A stretch of DNA of 44,369 nucleotides from Spirochaetia bacterium (GCA_021736525.1 JAIPFR010000005.1:1-44369); one strand, 5' to 3'. Shown: positions 20,264-32,773, numbered from the stretch's first letter. Notes: generated by a model from the sequence alone, not told the origin. Translations and numbers: made by a program.

Positions 20264-20566
20264 CTAAACGCCTTCAATCATCGATATTGAGTCGCCAGCC
20301 GTCAGCGTTACAATTGCTTTCTTCCAGGGTGTTGTAGACCCCGAACGAACACCTGCCTTAGTCCTGGTCTGTTTCGGCTTTCCTTTAACTGAAACTATAT
20401 TGCATTTCAGCGCCTTTACAGAAAACAGTTCCTCGACCGCACGCATCACCTGAATCTTGTTTGCTCTAGGATCGATCCTGAATGTATATTTTTTCTCTTT
20501 GCTTTCCCGCATAATGTTTGACTTTTCCGTCAAAACCGGTCCAATTATTATCTGATCTGCTCTCAC
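20264..20566 (-). CDS. rplW: 50S ribosomal protein L23
   Basis: [51 protein letters not shown]. Confidence 0.97.
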   Translation of the reverse strand: MRADQIIIGPVLTEKSNIMRESKEKKYTFRIDPRANKIQVMRAVEELFSVKALKCNIVSVKGKPKQTRTKAGVRSGSTTPWKKAIVTLTAGDSISMIEGV

Positions 20567-20576
20567 ATCCGACCCC

Positions 20577-21206
20577 TTATTGCTTACCGTAGAAATCGTT
20601 CAGATTGCCGGCTGCCGTCTCCATGACCAGAACCTGCTTTCCATACAACAGTTCTTTTGCAGAAAGCCTGTTGTAGGAGAGAAATCTTAACCAAGGTATA
20701 TTTCTCCCCGCCCGTCTGATCATGGCATCATCATCCTTGAGGATGATAACAGTCCGCTGCTCGGCACTTACGAGATTTGACAGCACCTTGACCAGATCCC
20801 TGGTCTTGCCGCTGTCCACGGTAAAATCCTCGACAATCTTCATTTCCTCGTCCCGAACCTTCATGGAAAGCAGCGACTTCATCGCAAGCCTTTTCATCTT
20901 TTTCGGAACATGGTAGCTGTAATCTCTTGGCTTCGGCCCGAAAATCGTTCCTCCGCCAACCCAGACAGGAGATTTTTTGTCACCGGCACGAGCATGCCCG
21001 GTTCCTTTCTGTCTCCAGGGTTTACTGTTACTGTAATTGACTTCACCTCTGGTCTTGGTACATGCAGTACCTACCCGGCGGTTGGCCAGCTCATTATTTA
21101 CGGCATAGTAAACTGCGCCGTCGCTGACTTCCCTGTTAAAGACTTCGTCATTGAGTGTGATATCTTTTATCTTTTCACCCTGTATAGAAAAGACTTTTGC
21201 TTTCAT
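20577..21206 (-). CDS. rplD: 50S ribosomal protein L4
   Basis: [58 protein letters not shown]. Confidence 0.97.
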   Translation of the reverse strand: MKAKVFSIQGEKIKDITLNDEVFNREVSDGAVYYAVNNELANRRVGTACTKTRGEVNYSNSKPWRQKGTGHARAGDKKSPVWVGGGTIFGPKPRDYSYHVPKKMKRLAMKSLLSMKVRDEEMKIVEDFTVDSGKTRDLVKVLSNLVSAEQRTVIILKDDDAMIRRAGRNIPWLRFLSYNRLSAKELLYGKQVLVMETAAGNLNDFYGKQ

Positions 21207-21215
21207 CTCTAGCCT

Positions 21216-21836
21216 CTACTTCTTCTTTGCTTTCTTGACAATGACTACACTTTGCCGCGGACCAGGAACAGCCCCTTTTACCATAAGCACTTTCTTGTCT
21301 TCGTCCACTTTAACAACACGCAGATTCTGTACAGTGGTCCTGGCATCCCCCATCCGTCCGGGCATCTTCGTACCCTTGAAAACTCTTGACGGAGTGGCTG
21401 CCATACTGGTACCGCCCAAACCTCTATGGAACTTCGAACCGTGAGTCGACCTTCCTCCCGAGAATCCATGGCGCTTCATAGCTCCCTGAAATCCCTTGCC
21501 TTTCGAGGTTCCTTCAACATCAACGAATGCTATATCTTTGAAGACGTCAACACCCAGCACATCACCAATTGAAACTTCCTTGTCAAATTCCTTCATTTCA
21601 ATCAGGTGCTTCTTGGGTTCGCAGACTTCTCCGAACTGTCCAGCATAAGGCTTTGTCACACGGTTTTTCTTTGCGTCAACAGCACCGAGAACACAAGCGC
21701 TGTAGCCATTTTTTTCAACGGTTCTTTCTGCAACAACTATGTTGCTTTCTATTTGTATAACCGTAACGGGAGTAAGGATACCCCTTTCATCAAACACTTG
21801 CGTCATTCCGACTTTTTTGCCGATAAGCCCTAACAT
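21216..21836 (-). CDS. rplC: 50S ribosomal protein L3
   Basis: [28 protein letters not shown]...[34 protein letters not shown]. Confidence 0.98.
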   Translation of the reverse strand: MLGLIGKKVGMTQVFDERGILTPVTVIQIESNIVVAERTVEKNGYSACVLGAVDAKKNRVTKPYAGQFGEVCEPKKHLIEMKEFDKEVSIGDVLGVDVFKDIAFVDVEGTSKGKGFQGAMKRHGFSGGRSTHGSKFHRGLGGTSMAATPSRVFKGTKMPGRMGDARTTVQNLRVVKVDEDKKVLMVKGAVPGPRQSVVIVKKAKKK

Positions 21837-21858
21837 CTCTTACCTCAATTGTTAAATT

Positions 21859-22167
21859 CTACTGCTTAATCTCTACATCAACACCAGCAGGGAGCTCAAG
21901 CTTCATTAGGGCATCCATTACCTTTGATGTAGGATCGAGAATATCGATCAACCTCTTGTGTGTCCGCATCTCGAACTGTTCACGAGCCTTTTTGTTAACA
22001 TGCGGTGATCGCAGTACTGTAAATTTGTTGATACGAGTCGGGAGAGGTACCGGTCCGGAAACTTTTGCACCAGCTCCAACCACGGTCTGCACAATCGACT
22101 TGGAACTCTGCTCAACAAGCTCGATATCAAATCCTCTCAGCCGTACACGAATTCTATCCTTGGCCAT
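21859..22167 (-). CDS. rpsJ: 30S ribosomal protein S10
   Basis: [81 protein letters not shown] just upstream of ATG at 22167 (track ORF starts 15 nt earlier). Confidence 0.97.
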   Translation of the reverse strand: MAKDRIRVRLRGFDIELVEQSSKSIVQTVVGAGAKVSGPVPLPTRINKFTVLRSPHVNKKAREQFEMRTHKRLIDILDPTSKVMDALMKLELPAGVDVEIKQ

Positions 22168-22186
22168 TATTCCTCCAAACACACAA

Positions 22187-22211
22187 CTTGCCTGTCGTAA
22201 AGACAGGCAAG
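22187..22211 (-). terminator. Strong hairpin between tuf and rpsJ (attenuator / processing candidate)
   Basis: CTTGCCTGTC-GTAAA-GACAGGCAAG, perfect 10-bp stem; only a weak T-rich stretch after it on the minus strand. Confidence 0.5.
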
Positions 22212-22227
22212 CTCTGTATATCTATCG

Positions 22228-23418
22228 TTATTCTATTATTTCTACAACCTGGCCACTGGCTACAGTCCGACCGCCTTCACGAATAGCGAACCTGAGTCCC
22301 TTTTCCATGGCGATCGGGTTGATCAGCTCGACAATTATTTCGGTGTTGTCACCGGGCATAACCATCTGCTTGTCTTCAGGAAGAACAACTGTACCTGTGA
22401 TATCAGTCGTCCTGAAATAAAACTGCGGCCGATATCCTGAAAAGAACGGTGAGTGGCGGCCACCCTCGTCTTTACTCAGAACGTATACTGTTCCCTTGAA
22501 TTTTTTGTGCGGTGTAATGGTGCCCGGTTTAGCAAGAACCTGTCCGCGGATAACTTCTTTCTTGTCAACACCGCGAAGCAGCGCGCCGATATTGTCACCA
22601 GCCTGTCCTTCATCAAGAAGCTTGTTGAACATTTCAACACCGGTACATGTCGTCTTGCGGGTTGTGCGGATACCGACGATCTCAATTTCCTCGCCGACCT
22701 TCACGATACCGCGCTCGATTCTGCCGGTAACAACTGTTCCACGTCCCTGGATTGAAAAAATGTCCTCAATCGGCATAAGGAAAGGCTTGTCTACAGCTCT
22801 TTCGGGAATCGGGAAGTAGTCATCCATAGCGTCAAGAAGCTCCTGGACAGACTTAGTTTTCTCTGCATCATCCGGATTTTCCATCGCCTCAAAAGCTGAG
22901 CCCTTGATTACGGGGATTTCATCGCCGGGGAATTCGTATTCGGAGAGAAGATCGCGCATTTCTTCCTCAACCAGCTCGATAAGGTCGGGATCGTCTACCT
23001 GGTCAACTTTGTTGATATAGACGATAAGTGCCGGAACACCAACCTGACGGGCAAGGAGGATGTGCTCCTTGGTCTGAGCCATAGCACCGTCGGTAGCGGC
23101 AACAACGATTACAGCTCCGTCCATCTGGGCAGCACCGGTAATCATATTCTTGATATAGTCGGCATGCCCGGGGCAGTCAACGTGGGCATAGTGCCTTTTC
23201 TCTGTTTCATACTCAACGTGACGGGTATTGATCGTGATTCCTCTTGCCTTCTCTTCTGGAGCGTTATCAATATCGTCGTAGTTCATTACTTTCGCACCAG
23301 TTTTCCGTGCGCAATGCATGGTAATAGCTGCTGTCAGCGTTGTTTTACCATGGTCAACGTGTCCGATAGTACCGACGTTAATATGCGGTTTTGTTCTCGC
23401 AAATTTTGCTTTAGCCAT
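22228..23418 (-). CDS. tuf: Translation elongation factor Tu
   Basis: [33 protein letters not shown]...[15 protein letters not shown]...[22 protein letters not shown]...NKVD...[12 protein letters not shown]. Confidence 0.98.
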   Translation of the reverse strand: MAKAKFARTKPHINVGTIGHVDHGKTTLTAAITMHCARKTGAKVMNYDDIDNAPEEKARGITINTRHVEYETEKRHYAHVDCPGHADYIKNMITGAAQMDGAVIVVAATDGAMAQTKEHILLARQVGVPALIVYINKVDQVDDPDLIELVEEEMRDLLSEYEFPGDEIPVIKGSAFEAMENPDDAEKTKSVQELLDAMDDYFPIPERAVDKPFLMPIEDIFSIQGRGTVVTGRIERGIVKVGEEIEIVGIRTTRKTTCTGVEMFNKLLDEGQAGDNIGALLRGVDKKEVIRGQVLAKPGTITPHKKFKGTVYVLSKDEGGRHSPFFSGYRPQFYFRTTDITGTVVLPEDKQMVMPGDNTEIIVELINPIAMEKGLRFAIREGGRTVASGQVVEIIE

Positions 23419-23715
23419 CCGTTCCTCCTTGTGACTAAATCACAGAAAATATAGTTTTATATTTCAATTTCTTATGTCACGAACCGAGATCCAGCATACC
23501 GCGTTTTTTCAGAGCAAAAAAAGGAAGCGTTAAGGTAGGATCCAGAGGTTAGACAGTAAGAAACGATCTCCTGAATAACATAGCACAGATGTATTGTCTG
23601 TCGTCTGGAACCACCTGACCATCCAATGTAATGCTGTAAAAGCAGGATGATGGGTTTGGCTCTGACCAAAACCAAGTGCCCTTCAGGCTTCGGAAATACC
23701 GACCCTGAACACACT
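23419..23715 (-). ncRNA. Candidate structured 5' leader RNA of tuf
   Basis: About 295 nt between the predicted TSS and tuf ATG, with several manually identified nested helices (see findings); no known family recognised. Confidence 0.4.
23431..23480 (-). promoter_or_regulatory. Hairpin adjacent to the tuf Shine-Dalgarno
   Basis: Minus strand GTGAC-ataagaaatt-GAAATATA-AAAC-TATATTTTC-tgtgattta-GTCAC immediately 5' of AAGGAGG. Confidence 0.45.
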
Positions 23716-23721
23716 TTGCAG

Positions 23722-23750
23722 ACTATATGCCTTATCAGGCTTTTAGTCAA
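23722..23750 (-). promoter_or_regulatory. Predicted sigma70-type promoter for tuf
   Basis: Minus strand TTGACT-17 nt-TATAGT; -35 at 23745-23750, -10 at 23722-23727. Confidence 0.75.
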
Positions 23751-23780
23751 TAGCAGATCGTTATAAAGTCTGCAATTATA

Positions 23781-23818
23781 GAAGTTCCGCAAAAGCAGCT
23801 GCGGCTATACGGAACTTC
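23781..23818 (-). terminator. Hairpin downstream of rpsG (possible partial terminator/processing site)
   Basis: GAAGTTCCG ... CGGAACTTC 9-bp stem with inner CCGC/GCGG pairing; followed by a poor T-tract (CTATAATT). Confidence 0.4.
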
Positions 23819-23839
23819 CTGATTCTGCTGCCGAAAATA

Positions 23840-24316
<477 letters not shown>

Positions 24317-24327
24317 TTACCCCCACC

Positions 24328-24702
24328 CTAAGCTTTTGGTTTTTTAGTACCGTATTTAGACCGGCCCTTCTTTCTGTCATCAACACCAAGCGTATCCTTG
24401 GTACCCCGGATAATGTGATACCGTACACCGGGAAGGTCTTTTACTCTTCCTCCCCGCAGAAGAACAACTGAGTGCTCCTGAAGGTTGTGCCCGATTCCCG
24501 GGATATAAGCGGTTACTTCAATGCCGTTGGAAAGCCGTACTCTGGCTACTTTTCTCAATGCAGAGTTCGGCTTTTTCGGGGTTACCGTCATAACACGCGT
24601 GCATACGCCCCGCTTCTGAGGACATCTTTCCAAAGCAGGCGAAGTGGTCTTCTTTATCTGGGCTTTCCGCCCTTTCCTGATTAACTGATTAATTGTTGGC
24701 AT
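24328..24702 (-). CDS. rpsL: 30S ribosomal protein S12
   Basis: [100 protein letters not shown]. Confidence 0.98.
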   Translation of the reverse strand: MPTINQLIRKGRKAQIKKTTSPALERCPQKRGVCTRVMTVTPKKPNSALRKVARVRLSNGIEVTAYIPGIGHNLQEHSVVLLRGGRVKDLPGVRYHIIRGTKDTLGVDDRKKGRSKYGTKKPKA

Positions 24703-24788
24703 CTATCCGATACACTCCCTTTCTTTTTTTCGTATATCCTGAACACTTGACGTCAGCATGGAAATCCTCTCCTGCGAGGCGGCACCTC

Positions 24789-27700
24789 TCAGTACAGCGG
24801 CTCGTCGTCGATTTCACCATCAAGTAAGTCGTTCATATCATCATCGGAATCATCATAGTCCAAATCGGCAATATCAAAACCCGGTCCGCCGACGGCGGCA
24901 AATTCCCGCTTTCGCTCCTGCATTGCCGAATGAACAGATTCATCCAGATCCGTACCGCCCTCTTCCTTTATCTGAATATTCCGGTATTTCTTAATTCCGG
25001 TTCCAGCAGGAATGAGATGACCGATAATAACATTCTCTTTCAATCCCCGCAGATCATCTCTAGTACCAGCTATCGCCGCGTTTGTCAAGACTTTCGTGGT
25101 TTCCTGGAAAGATGCTGCCGAAATAAACGAGTCAATACTCAGCGAGGCCCGTGTAATACCCAGCAGCAGCGGCTGCGCAACTGACGGCTGGCCTCCAGCC
25201 AGCATTACCCGTTCGTTTTCCTGGTAGAACTTATACTTGTCCACCTGCTGTCCGTAGATGAAACCGGTATCTCCCACGGTTATTATCTCTACCTTCCTCA
25301 TCATCTGACGAACGATTACCCCGATATGCTTATCATTGATATCAACACCCTGAAGTCTGTAGACTTCCTGGACTTCGTCCACCAGGAACGACTGCAGTTC
25401 GTTTTCACCCAGTATCTCCAGAATATCGTGGGGATCTATGGGACCGTCACACAGACGCTCTCCAGCTTCGATAATATCTCCATCCCTTACAAGCATATGC
25501 TTTCCCATCGGCACCAGATGCTTATATTCTCCGCCGAACTTGTCTTCTACAACAATCTGTCGGCGTCCCTTGATGATGGCCTTGAACCGCACCACACCGG
25601 TTACCTGAGATAACACAGCCTTATTCTTCGGTCTTCTGGCCTCAAAGAGTTCTCCAACTCGCGGAAGTCCCCCGGTAATATCTCTTGTCTTCACGCTTTC
25701 CTTGAGCAGTTTGGCAAGAATCCGGCCTTTCCTGACAATCGCCCCGTCCTCCACGTTCAGATAGGAAGACCCGGGAAGAAAGTAGGTAGCCAGCTCATTG
25801 CCGTCGCTGTCCTGGATCTCTATTCTCGGCTGCAGCGTTTCCAGGGTAAATTCGGTTATCTTTTTCTCGACATTACCCGTTTCTTCGTTGATTTCTTCCT
25901 TCAGGGTGGTACCGAGCATAATATCAACAAACCGGACGATACCATCCTGTTCTGCTATAATCGGTTCGGAAAAGGGATCGAAAGCTGCTATGGTCTCACC
26001 CGCCTCAACGATCTGTTCCTCATGGACAAACAGTTCAGAACCGTTTCTGACCTCAATTTTCTGTTCCTGAGATATAAGAATAAGCAGTTTCTTATAAACT
26101 TTTACATAGGCAATTTCCTGGGAGACTACCTCGGAACCATCAGCCCGACGCGCCAGAACGGTTCCTGAAACCACTTTCTCATTATCTTCGACCAGGATCT
26201 CCGCAATTTCCTTCCGGTCAATTCTGCGAAGCACCCGGGATACTATAATAAACCCTTTCCGCGTAAACAGGACTGACTCTTCATTAACTTTAACGGTACT
26301 GCCGGTTATCGAGTTGACCAGGACAGGATACCCGAGAGCAATCTTATTCTCTTCACTGGCTTTCGTCGCGGCACCTCCGATATGGAAGGTACGCATTGTC
26401 AGCTGAGTTCCCGGCTGCCCGATAGACTGAGCCGCGATAATACCGACTGCCTCACCGATCTCCACTGTCTTATTCGCTGTCAAATTACGGCCGTAGCATT
26501 TCTGGCATACTCCGTGTTTCGCCTCACAGGTGAGCACCGTTCTAATTCTTACCGACTCAATTCCTGCCGATTCAATCTGCTCAGCGATCTCATCCGAGAT
26601 TTCCTCGTTTACATCAATCAGCTTTTCTCCGGTAATCGGGTGTTTTACCCGCTCGAGCGTAAACCGGCCTTCTATTCTGTCTTTCAGGGACTCAACTATC
26701 TCTTCCCCGTCCTTGATGGCCCGGATTTCTATACCGTTGATGGTTCCGCAGTCGTCTACATTGATAACAACGTCCTGAGCAATATCAACAAGGCGTCTGG
26801 TCAGGTAACCGGCGTCTGCCGTTTTAAGTGCTGTATCTGCAAGTCCCTTTCTGGCCCCGTTAGTTGAGATAAAGAACTCAATAATCGAAAGACCTTCTTT
26901 GAAGTTGGACCTGATGGGAAGTTCAATAATATCACCTGAAGGTTTGGCCATAAGGCCTCGCATACCCGCAAGCTGCCTGATCTGTGTCCGGCTTCCTCTG
27001 GCTCCTGAATCGGCCATGAGGTAAACGGGGTTAAAACCGTCCTGGTCTAACTTCAGCTTATCCATCAAAACCGTAGTAAGATCCTCGTTGGTCTTACTCC
27101 ACACCTCAATAACCCGGTTGTACCGCTCTTCCTGGGTAATATGTCCCTGTCGATACTGATCCTGAATAGTTTTCACCTGGGTGTTGGCATCATCGATCAT
27201 CTCTTTCTTTGCTTCCGGAACAATGATGTCGGATATACCGATAGTGGCACCGAAAATTGTCGCAAAGCGGAATCCCATATCCTTGATAGAGTCCAGCATC
27301 CTCACTGCAGTCGAGGCATTGTGCTGAGAAATGGTTTTACCTACAAGGTCACGCAGTTCTTTATCACCGAAACAAATATTCTGGAAAGGTATCTCATCGG
27401 GCATTTCCTCGTTAAAGATTACCCGTCCAGGGGTGGTTTCTATCACTTCACCGCCAGGTAACCGATAGCGGATTCTTGTTCCGTAGGCAATGGAGCCTAC
27501 ATCGATAGCCATCAGCAGCTCATCGATTGTATCAAAGAACTTTCCTTCGCCCGGACTGCCGTCCTTCATCTTTGTCAGGTAGTAAATACCGAGGACCATG
27601 TCCTGGGAGGGAAATACTATCGGTTTACCATTGGCAGGGTTCAGGAGATTGTTTGTTGAGAGCATGAGTGTCCAGCACTCAATCTGAGCTGCCTGGGTAA

Positions 27701-29081
27701 GCGGTACGTGAACTGCCATCTGGTCGCCGTCAAAGTCGGCATTGTAGGCATGACATACGAGAGGATGCAGTTTTATCGCCTTGCCTTCTACCAGAACGGG
27801 CTCAAAAGCCTGAATTCCCAGTCGATGCAGCGTCGGCGCACGGTTAAGCAGAACCGGATGCTCTTTGACCACTTCGTCCAGAATTGACCATACTTCCTGC
27901 GTTTCCTGTTCTACAAGGCTTTTCGCCTTCTTGATGTTGTATACTACACCTTTCTGTACAAGCCTTTTCATAATAAAGGGTTTGTAGAGTTCCAGGGCCA
28001 TTTTTGCCGGGAGGCCGCACTGATGCAGCCTGAGTTCGGGACCGACTACGATAACCGAACGGCCCGAGTAGTCAACCCGCTTTCCCAGCAGGTTCTGCCG
28101 GAACCGGCCCTGCTTCCCCTTCAGCATATCGGAGAGGGATTTCAGCGGTCTGTTCGAGGCTCCCTTTACAACCCGTTTTTTCTTCGAGTTGTCGAAAAGG
28201 GCATCAACAGCTTCCTGAAGCATGCGCTTCTCATTCCTGATAATTATATCAGGAGCATTCAGCGACATAAGCCGTTTAAGGCGGTTATTTCTGTTTATCA
28301 CTCTGCGGTAGAGGTCATTCAGGTCGGAGGTTGCAAAACGACCGCCGTCGAGCTGGACCATCGGCCGAAGCTCAGGTGGAATAACGGGAATAACACTGAG
28401 AATCATCCACTCAGGACGATTGCCGGAATCCCGGAAATTCTCCACCACCTCAATCCGCTTCAGAAGACGCTTGTCCGACTTTACGCCTTTATCAAGCATT
28501 TTAATCCGCAGTTCTGCGGAAAGCGCGTCCAGGTCCAGATTCTCCAGCAGCGTGCTGACAGCCTCAGCCCCGATGCCTGCGGAAAAGTTTTCACCGTAGC
28601 GTTCGCGAGCTTCGAAGTATTCTTCCTCTGACAGCATCTGACGTTCCTTCAGATCGGTATCGCCAGGATTGGTTACGACATATTTCTCGTAGTAGAGGAT
28701 CGACCTGAGGGCTGCGATAGTGAGATCGAGAAGCAGGCCCATTCGTGAGGGCACTGAACGATAATACCAGATATGGGAAACCGGCGAGGCAAGCTCAATA
28801 TGCCCCATTCTCTCACGCCGTACCTTGAAGTGGGTCACTTCAACACCGCACCGATCGCAGATTACCCCTTTATACCTGATAGACTTGAACTTTCCGCAAT
28901 AGCATTCCCATTCTTTGGTGGTACCAAAAATCTTTTCACAGAAAAGTCCGTCCTTTTCTGGACGCAGGGTCCGGTAATTAATGGTCTCCGGTTTCTTGAC
29001 TTCACCATAGGACCATGATCTGATCTGATCCGGTGATGCCAGTTTTATCATAATGCTATCGAAATCCTGAATTTCTCTCAT
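24789..29081 (-). CDS. rpoC: DNA-directed RNA polymerase subunit beta'
   Basis: [24 protein letters not shown] zinc motif; active site [16 protein letters not shown]; trigger-loop region; acidic C-terminus. Confidence 0.99.
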   Translation of the reverse strand: MREIQDFDSIMIKLASPDQIRSWSYGEVKKPETINYRTLRPEKDGLFCEKIFGTTKEWECYCGKFKSIRYKGVICDRCGVEVTHFKVRRERMGHIELASPVSHIWYYRSVPSRMGLLLDLTIAALRSILYYEKYVVTNPGDTDLKERQMLSEEEYFEARERYGENFSAGIGAEAVSTLLENLDLDALSAELRIKMLDKGVKSDKRLLKRIEVVENFRDSGNRPEWMILSVIPVIPPELRPMVQLDGGRFATSDLNDLYRRVINRNNRLKRLMSLNAPDIIIRNEKRMLQEAVDALFDNSKKKRVVKGASNRPLKSLSDMLKGKQGRFRQNLLGKRVDYSGRSVIVVGPELRLHQCGLPAKMALELYKPFIMKRLVQKGVVYNIKKAKSLVEQETQEVWSILDEVVKEHPVLLNRAPTLHRLGIQAFEPVLVEGKAIKLHPLVCHAYNADFDGDQMAVHVPLTQAAQIECWTLMLSTNNLLNPANGKPIVFPSQDMVLGIYYLTKMKDGSPGEGKFFDTIDELLMAIDVGSIAYGTRIRYRLPGGEVIETTPGRVIFNEEMPDEIPFQNICFGDKELRDLVGKTISQHNASTAVRMLDSIKDMGFRFATIFGATIGISDIIVPEAKKEMIDDANTQVKTIQDQYRQGHITQEERYNRVIEVWSKTNEDLTTVLMDKLKLDQDGFNPVYLMADSGARGSRTQIRQLAGMRGLMAKPSGDIIELPIRSNFKEGLSIIEFFISTNGARKGLADTALKTADAGYLTRRLVDIAQDVVINVDDCGTINGIEIRAIKDGEEIVESLKDRIEGRFTLERVKHPITGEKLIDVNEEISDEIAEQIESAGIESVRIRTVLTCEAKHGVCQKCYGRNLTANKTVEIGEAVGIIAAQSIGQPGTQLTMRTFHIGGAATKASEENKIALGYPVLVNSITGSTVKVNEESVLFTRKGFIIVSRVLRRIDRKEIAEILVEDNEKVVSGTVLARRADGSEVVSQEIAYVKVYKKLLILISQEQKIEVRNGSELFVHEEQIVEAGETIAAFDPFSEPIIAEQDGIVRFVDIMLGTTLKEEINEETGNVEKKITEFTLETLQPRIEIQDSDGNELATYFLPGSSYLNVEDGAIVRKGRILAKLLKESVKTRDITGGLPRVGELFEARRPKNKAVLSQVTGVVRFKAIIKGRRQIVVEDKFGGEYKHLVPMGKHMLVRDGDIIEAGERLCDGPIDPHDILEILGENELQSFLVDEVQEVYRLQGVDINDKHIGVIVRQMMRKVEIITVGDTGFIYGQQVDKYKFYQENERVMLAGGQPSVAQPLLLGITRASLSIDSFISAASFQETTKVLTNAAIAGTRDDLRGLKENVIIGHLIPAGTGIKKYRNIQIKEEGGTDLDESVHSAMQERKREFAAVGGPGFDIADLDYDDSDDDMNDLLDGEIDDEPLY

Positions 29082-29125
29082 TCGACGGTCTCCTAGAACC
29101 TGGGCCTCGTAGAGGCGGTTTTATA

Positions 29126-32100
29126 TCAGAACTGAGTTCCCTTTTTGTTGATGAGCTCTTCGTCACGCTCAGTCAGCGGCACCTGCTTTCCTTTGGAATC
29201 ATATATGGACATATCGAGAGCAAGGCCCCGCAGTTCCTGCACCAGGACATTGAAAGATTCGGGCATCCCGGCATTTGATGCCGGTTCATCTTTTACGATG
29301 CTTTCATATATCTTCACCCTGCCGTTCATATCATCCGATTTAATGGTAAGAAGCTCCTGGAGGGTGTTAGCCGCACCGTAGGCTTCAAGGGCCCATACTT
29401 CCATTTCCCCGAGCCTCTGTCCGCCGAACTGCGCTTTTCCGCCAAGGGGCTGCTGGGTTACCAGTGAATAAGGTCCGGTTGAACGGGCATGCATTTTATC
29501 ATCAACAAGGTGCGCCAGCTTGAGTATGTAAACATATCCGGTAAACACCTGATTTACAAAAAACTCTCCCGTGCGGCCGTCTCGCAGCCAGGCTTTTGAA
29601 TTGACCGGAATTCCGGCTTCCTTCATTTTCTCCTCTATCTGCTCCATGGTTGCCGACTGGAATACCGGGGTTGAGTACCATTCGTTCAGCTGTACAGCCG
29701 CCCACCCCAACTGGGTCTCAAGCAGCTGCCCAATATTCATTCGCGAGGGAACTCCGAGGGGATTCAGGCAGATATCGAGGGGCGTGCCGTCTTCCATATA
29801 CGGCATATCCTCTTCCGGCAGCACTCTGGCCACAACTCCTTTGTTTCCATGGCGGCCGGCCATCTTATCCCCTTCCTTCAGCTTACGCTTCTTGGCAACC
29901 AGCACTTTCACGATTTCATCGACCCCTGGGGGAAGATCGTCACCTTCAGAGCGCTTGAGGCGCTGGATGTCAATAACGGTTCCTTCGGTCCCGTGGGGTA
30001 CTTTAAGGGAGGTATCCCGTACTTCTTTAGCCTTCTCACCGAAAATCGAATTAAGGAGCTTGAATTCCGGGGTAGTGTCGGATTCGGACTTGGGGGTCAC
30101 TTTTCCGACCAGGATATAGCCGGGCTTCACCTTAGCCCCGATCCTGATAATTCCATCCTCATCGAGCTGCTCCAGCGACTTCTCACTGGTATTGGGGATA
30201 TCGCGGGTAAGCTTTTCCGGACCCAGCTTGGTTTCCCGCACATCAATGGTAAACTCTTTAATATGGATCGAGGTAAAGATGTCCTCTTTGACTACCTTTT
30301 CCGAAATAAGGATAGCATCCTCGTAGTTGTAGCCGTTCCAGGGTACAAATCCGACGAGAACGTTCCTTCCCAGCGCCAGTTCCCCGCTTTTCGTGGCGGG
30401 ACCGTCGGCAAGAACCTGTCCTTTGACCACTTTCTGGCCCAGGTTGACTATCGGCTTCTGGTTGAAGCAGGTATCCTGATTGGTTCTCTGGAATTTCTGC
30501 ACAATAAACCGGTCAACATCGCCGATAATTTCCGGATTGTCCGGTTCCACGACAATCTCGTAGGAGGTTACCGATGTAACAGTTCCTGCGCGCCGGGCTT
30601 TTATCAGGACGCCGGAATCGTAGGCGGTCTTTGCCTCCATTCCGGTACCGACCCTCGGGGGTTCGGGGAACAGCAGGGGAACAGCCTGCCGCTGCATGTT
30701 GGATCCCATCAGCGCTCTGTTGGCATCATCATGCTCGAGGAACGGAATAAGGGAAGTTGCAACCGAAATTACCTGTTTGGGTGATATATCCATATACTGG
30801 ATATCTTTTGGTTCTTTAGTAATGTAGTCACCGGACTTTCTGACTGAGACCATATCGTCCAGAAACTTGCCGCTTGTATCGATACTGGCGTTAGCCTGCG
30901 CTATAAAATACTTTTCCTCGTCTATGGCCGAGAGATATTCCACCTCTTTCAGCGCTCTGCCATCTTTCACTTTTCGATAGGGCGTTTCAAGGAATCCGTA
31001 GTCATTGACCCGGGTATAGTTTGCCAGTGATACAATAAGACCGATGTTGGGTCCTTCAGGGGTCTCTATCGGACACATTCGCCCATAGTGAGTATAATGC
31101 ACATCCCGCACCTCAAATCCGGCGCGGTCCCGTGACAGGCCTCCCGGCCCCAGAGCGTTGAGACGTCTTTTATGGGTCAGTTCCGCCAGCGGGTTTACCT
31201 GATCCATAAACTGACTCAGCTGACTGGATCCGAAAAACTCCTTAATGGCTGCAACTATCGGCTTTATAGAGATGAGATCCTGAGGTTTCACCGTTTCCGC
31301 CTCAAGGTTCATCCGCTCTTTGGAGATTCGCTCCATACGGGTGAAGGCTGTCTTGAGCTGGTTCTGCAGAAGCTCCCCAACCGACCGGATCCGCCGGTTT
31401 CCAAGATGGTCGATATCATCTATATTTGCTTCCCCGATATAGACCTGAACCAGATGACGAATGGTATTCACGATGTCGAGCCGGGTCAGGACGGGTTCCT
31501 CAATCATCGTCTCGTAATCAAATTTCTTGTTGAGTTTGTAGCGCCCTACGCGGCCGAGGTCATAGCGCCGGTAGGTAAAGAACATCGTGTTCAGATCTTT
31601 CTCGGCACTTTCGAGGGTTATGGGTTCTCCCGGCATAAGAACAGTATAGATGGCAACGAGCGCGTCTTCACGCGTCGGCTCATCGTGACCCTCTTCAACC
31701 CGGGTATACTTCGCCTCTTCCACCTCAAAACAGCGGAGGATCATCTGGGAATGGAGAGATTCGGAATTACCGAAATCGATAACTTCCACCTCTGCAATTC
31801 CTGAATGTATCAGCTCGTCAATCTCGTGCGGATGCAGCTTGTCACCGGCTTTGTACAGTTTCTTCCGGACGGTTTCACCGTCTGTCTGGCTTTCGTCATC
31901 AACGAAAATATCCTTGAAAAGGACGGTGTCAACCAGGCTGTCTTTTATCAGCTGGTCATCAGAGAGGGTGACTTTACGTGACTTGTAGTAGACTTCCAGG
32001 ATTTTTTCTCTTGATTCGTACCCCAAAGCCCTGAGAAACAATGTAGCAAGAATACGCTTCTTGCGGTCTATCTTGGTGTAGATCAGGTCTTTTTTCTGAT

Positions 32101-32641
32101 CAATCTCAAACTCCAGCCATGAACCGCGATAGGGTATGATCCGCGAAGAATAGATTCCCTTCTCATTGGAAAAGATAACTCCGGGGGATCGGTGGATCTG
32201 ACTGACTACGACCCGCTCTGCCCCATTTACAATAAAGGTTCCCCGTTCAGTCATCAGCGGGATATCACCAATATAAATATGTTTCTGCCTGATTTCTCCG
32301 GTATCGAGAAAGATCAGGTTAATTTTCGCCTTTATAGGAACAGAGTATGTCAAGCCTTTCTGCTTGCACTCGTTCTCGTTGAACTTGATGTTCTCCTCAT
32401 CCAGTGTATACCCGACATATTCCAGTACCAGGTCGCCGCCGGGACTCTCGATGGGGAATATTGACTGGAACACTTCTTCCAATCCCTGCAGAGCTGGACG
32501 TTCGCCCCTGCTCAGGGTTTCTCTCTGGAGGAACTTCTCGTATGAGGACAGCTGGATATCGACCAGATTGGGAAGTTCCATCACCTCCTCAAACTGCTCT
32601 CCAACATACTTTCTTTCAATGGCATTGCCGCTGGCAAGCAT
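29126..32641 (-). CDS. rpoB: DNA-directed RNA polymerase subunit beta
   Basis: [91 protein letters not shown]. Confidence 0.99.
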   Translation of the reverse strand: MLASGNAIERKYVGEQFEEVMELPNLVDIQLSSYEKFLQRETLSRGERPALQGLEEVFQSIFPIESPGGDLVLEYVGYTLDEENIKFNENECKQKGLTYSVPIKAKINLIFLDTGEIRQKHIYIGDIPLMTERGTFIVNGAERVVVSQIHRSPGVIFSNEKGIYSSRIIPYRGSWLEFEIDQKKDLIYTKIDRKKRILATLFLRALGYESREKILEVYYKSRKVTLSDDQLIKDSLVDTVLFKDIFVDDESQTDGETVRKKLYKAGDKLHPHEIDELIHSGIAEVEVIDFGNSESLHSQMILRCFEVEEAKYTRVEEGHDEPTREDALVAIYTVLMPGEPITLESAEKDLNTMFFTYRRYDLGRVGRYKLNKKFDYETMIEEPVLTRLDIVNTIRHLVQVYIGEANIDDIDHLGNRRIRSVGELLQNQLKTAFTRMERISKERMNLEAETVKPQDLISIKPIVAAIKEFFGSSQLSQFMDQVNPLAELTHKRRLNALGPGGLSRDRAGFEVRDVHYTHYGRMCPIETPEGPNIGLIVSLANYTRVNDYGFLETPYRKVKDGRALKEVEYLSAIDEEKYFIAQANASIDTSGKFLDDMVSVRKSGDYITKEPKDIQYMDISPKQVISVATSLIPFLEHDDANRALMGSNMQRQAVPLLFPEPPRVGTGMEAKTAYDSGVLIKARRAGTVTSVTSYEIVVEPDNPEIIGDVDRFIVQKFQRTNQDTCFNQKPIVNLGQKVVKGQVLADGPATKSGELALGRNVLVGFVPWNGYNYEDAILISEKVVKEDIFTSIHIKEFTIDVRETKLGPEKLTRDIPNTSEKSLEQLDEDGIIRIGAKVKPGYILVGKVTPKSESDTTPEFKLLNSIFGEKAKEVRDTSLKVPHGTEGTVIDIQRLKRSEGDDLPPGVDEIVKVLVAKKRKLKEGDKMAGRHGNKGVVARVLPEEDMPYMEDGTPLDICLNPLGVPSRMNIGQLLETQLGWAAVQLNEWYSTPVFQSATMEQIEEKMKEAGIPVNSKAWLRDGRTGEFFVNQVFTGYVYILKLAHLVDDKMHARSTGPYSLVTQQPLGGKAQFGGQRLGEMEVWALEAYGAANTLQELLTIKSDDMNGRVKIYESIVKDEPASNAGMPESFNVLVQELRGLALDMSIYDSKGKQVPLTERDEELINKKGTQF

Positions 32642-32745
32642 TTCAACCCCCTGGTATACGGTAGATCGGGGAATGCATCCGCGTTACCCCGCCTTTTCGA
32701 TTCAACCCGGCTTCCCGGCTTGATACCTTGCATTAGACACAATAG

Positions 32746-32773
32746 GCCACCGGAAAATCTGGTTTCCGGTGGC
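32746..32773 (-). terminator. Attenuator-like hairpin between rplL and rpoB
   Basis: GCCACCGGAAA-ATCTGG-TTTCCGGTGGC, perfect 11-bp stem; not followed by a T-tract on the minus strand. Confidence 0.55.

Noticed and set aside
23472-23792. 106-aa ORF in the tuf leader region
   Set aside because: Its ATG lies upstream of the predicted tuf promoter, no SD, Cys/Ser-rich random-looking sequence; the region is better explained as promoter plus structured leader. A short internal leader peptide is not excluded.
24328-24702. Streptomycin-resistance substitutions in RpsL
   Set aside because: [11 protein letters not shown] and [13 protein letters not shown] are wild-type at the usual resistance positions.
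29849-30784. 311-aa plus-strand ORF antisense to rpoB
   Set aside because: Shadow of conserved rpoB coding sequence; composition unlike a real protein.
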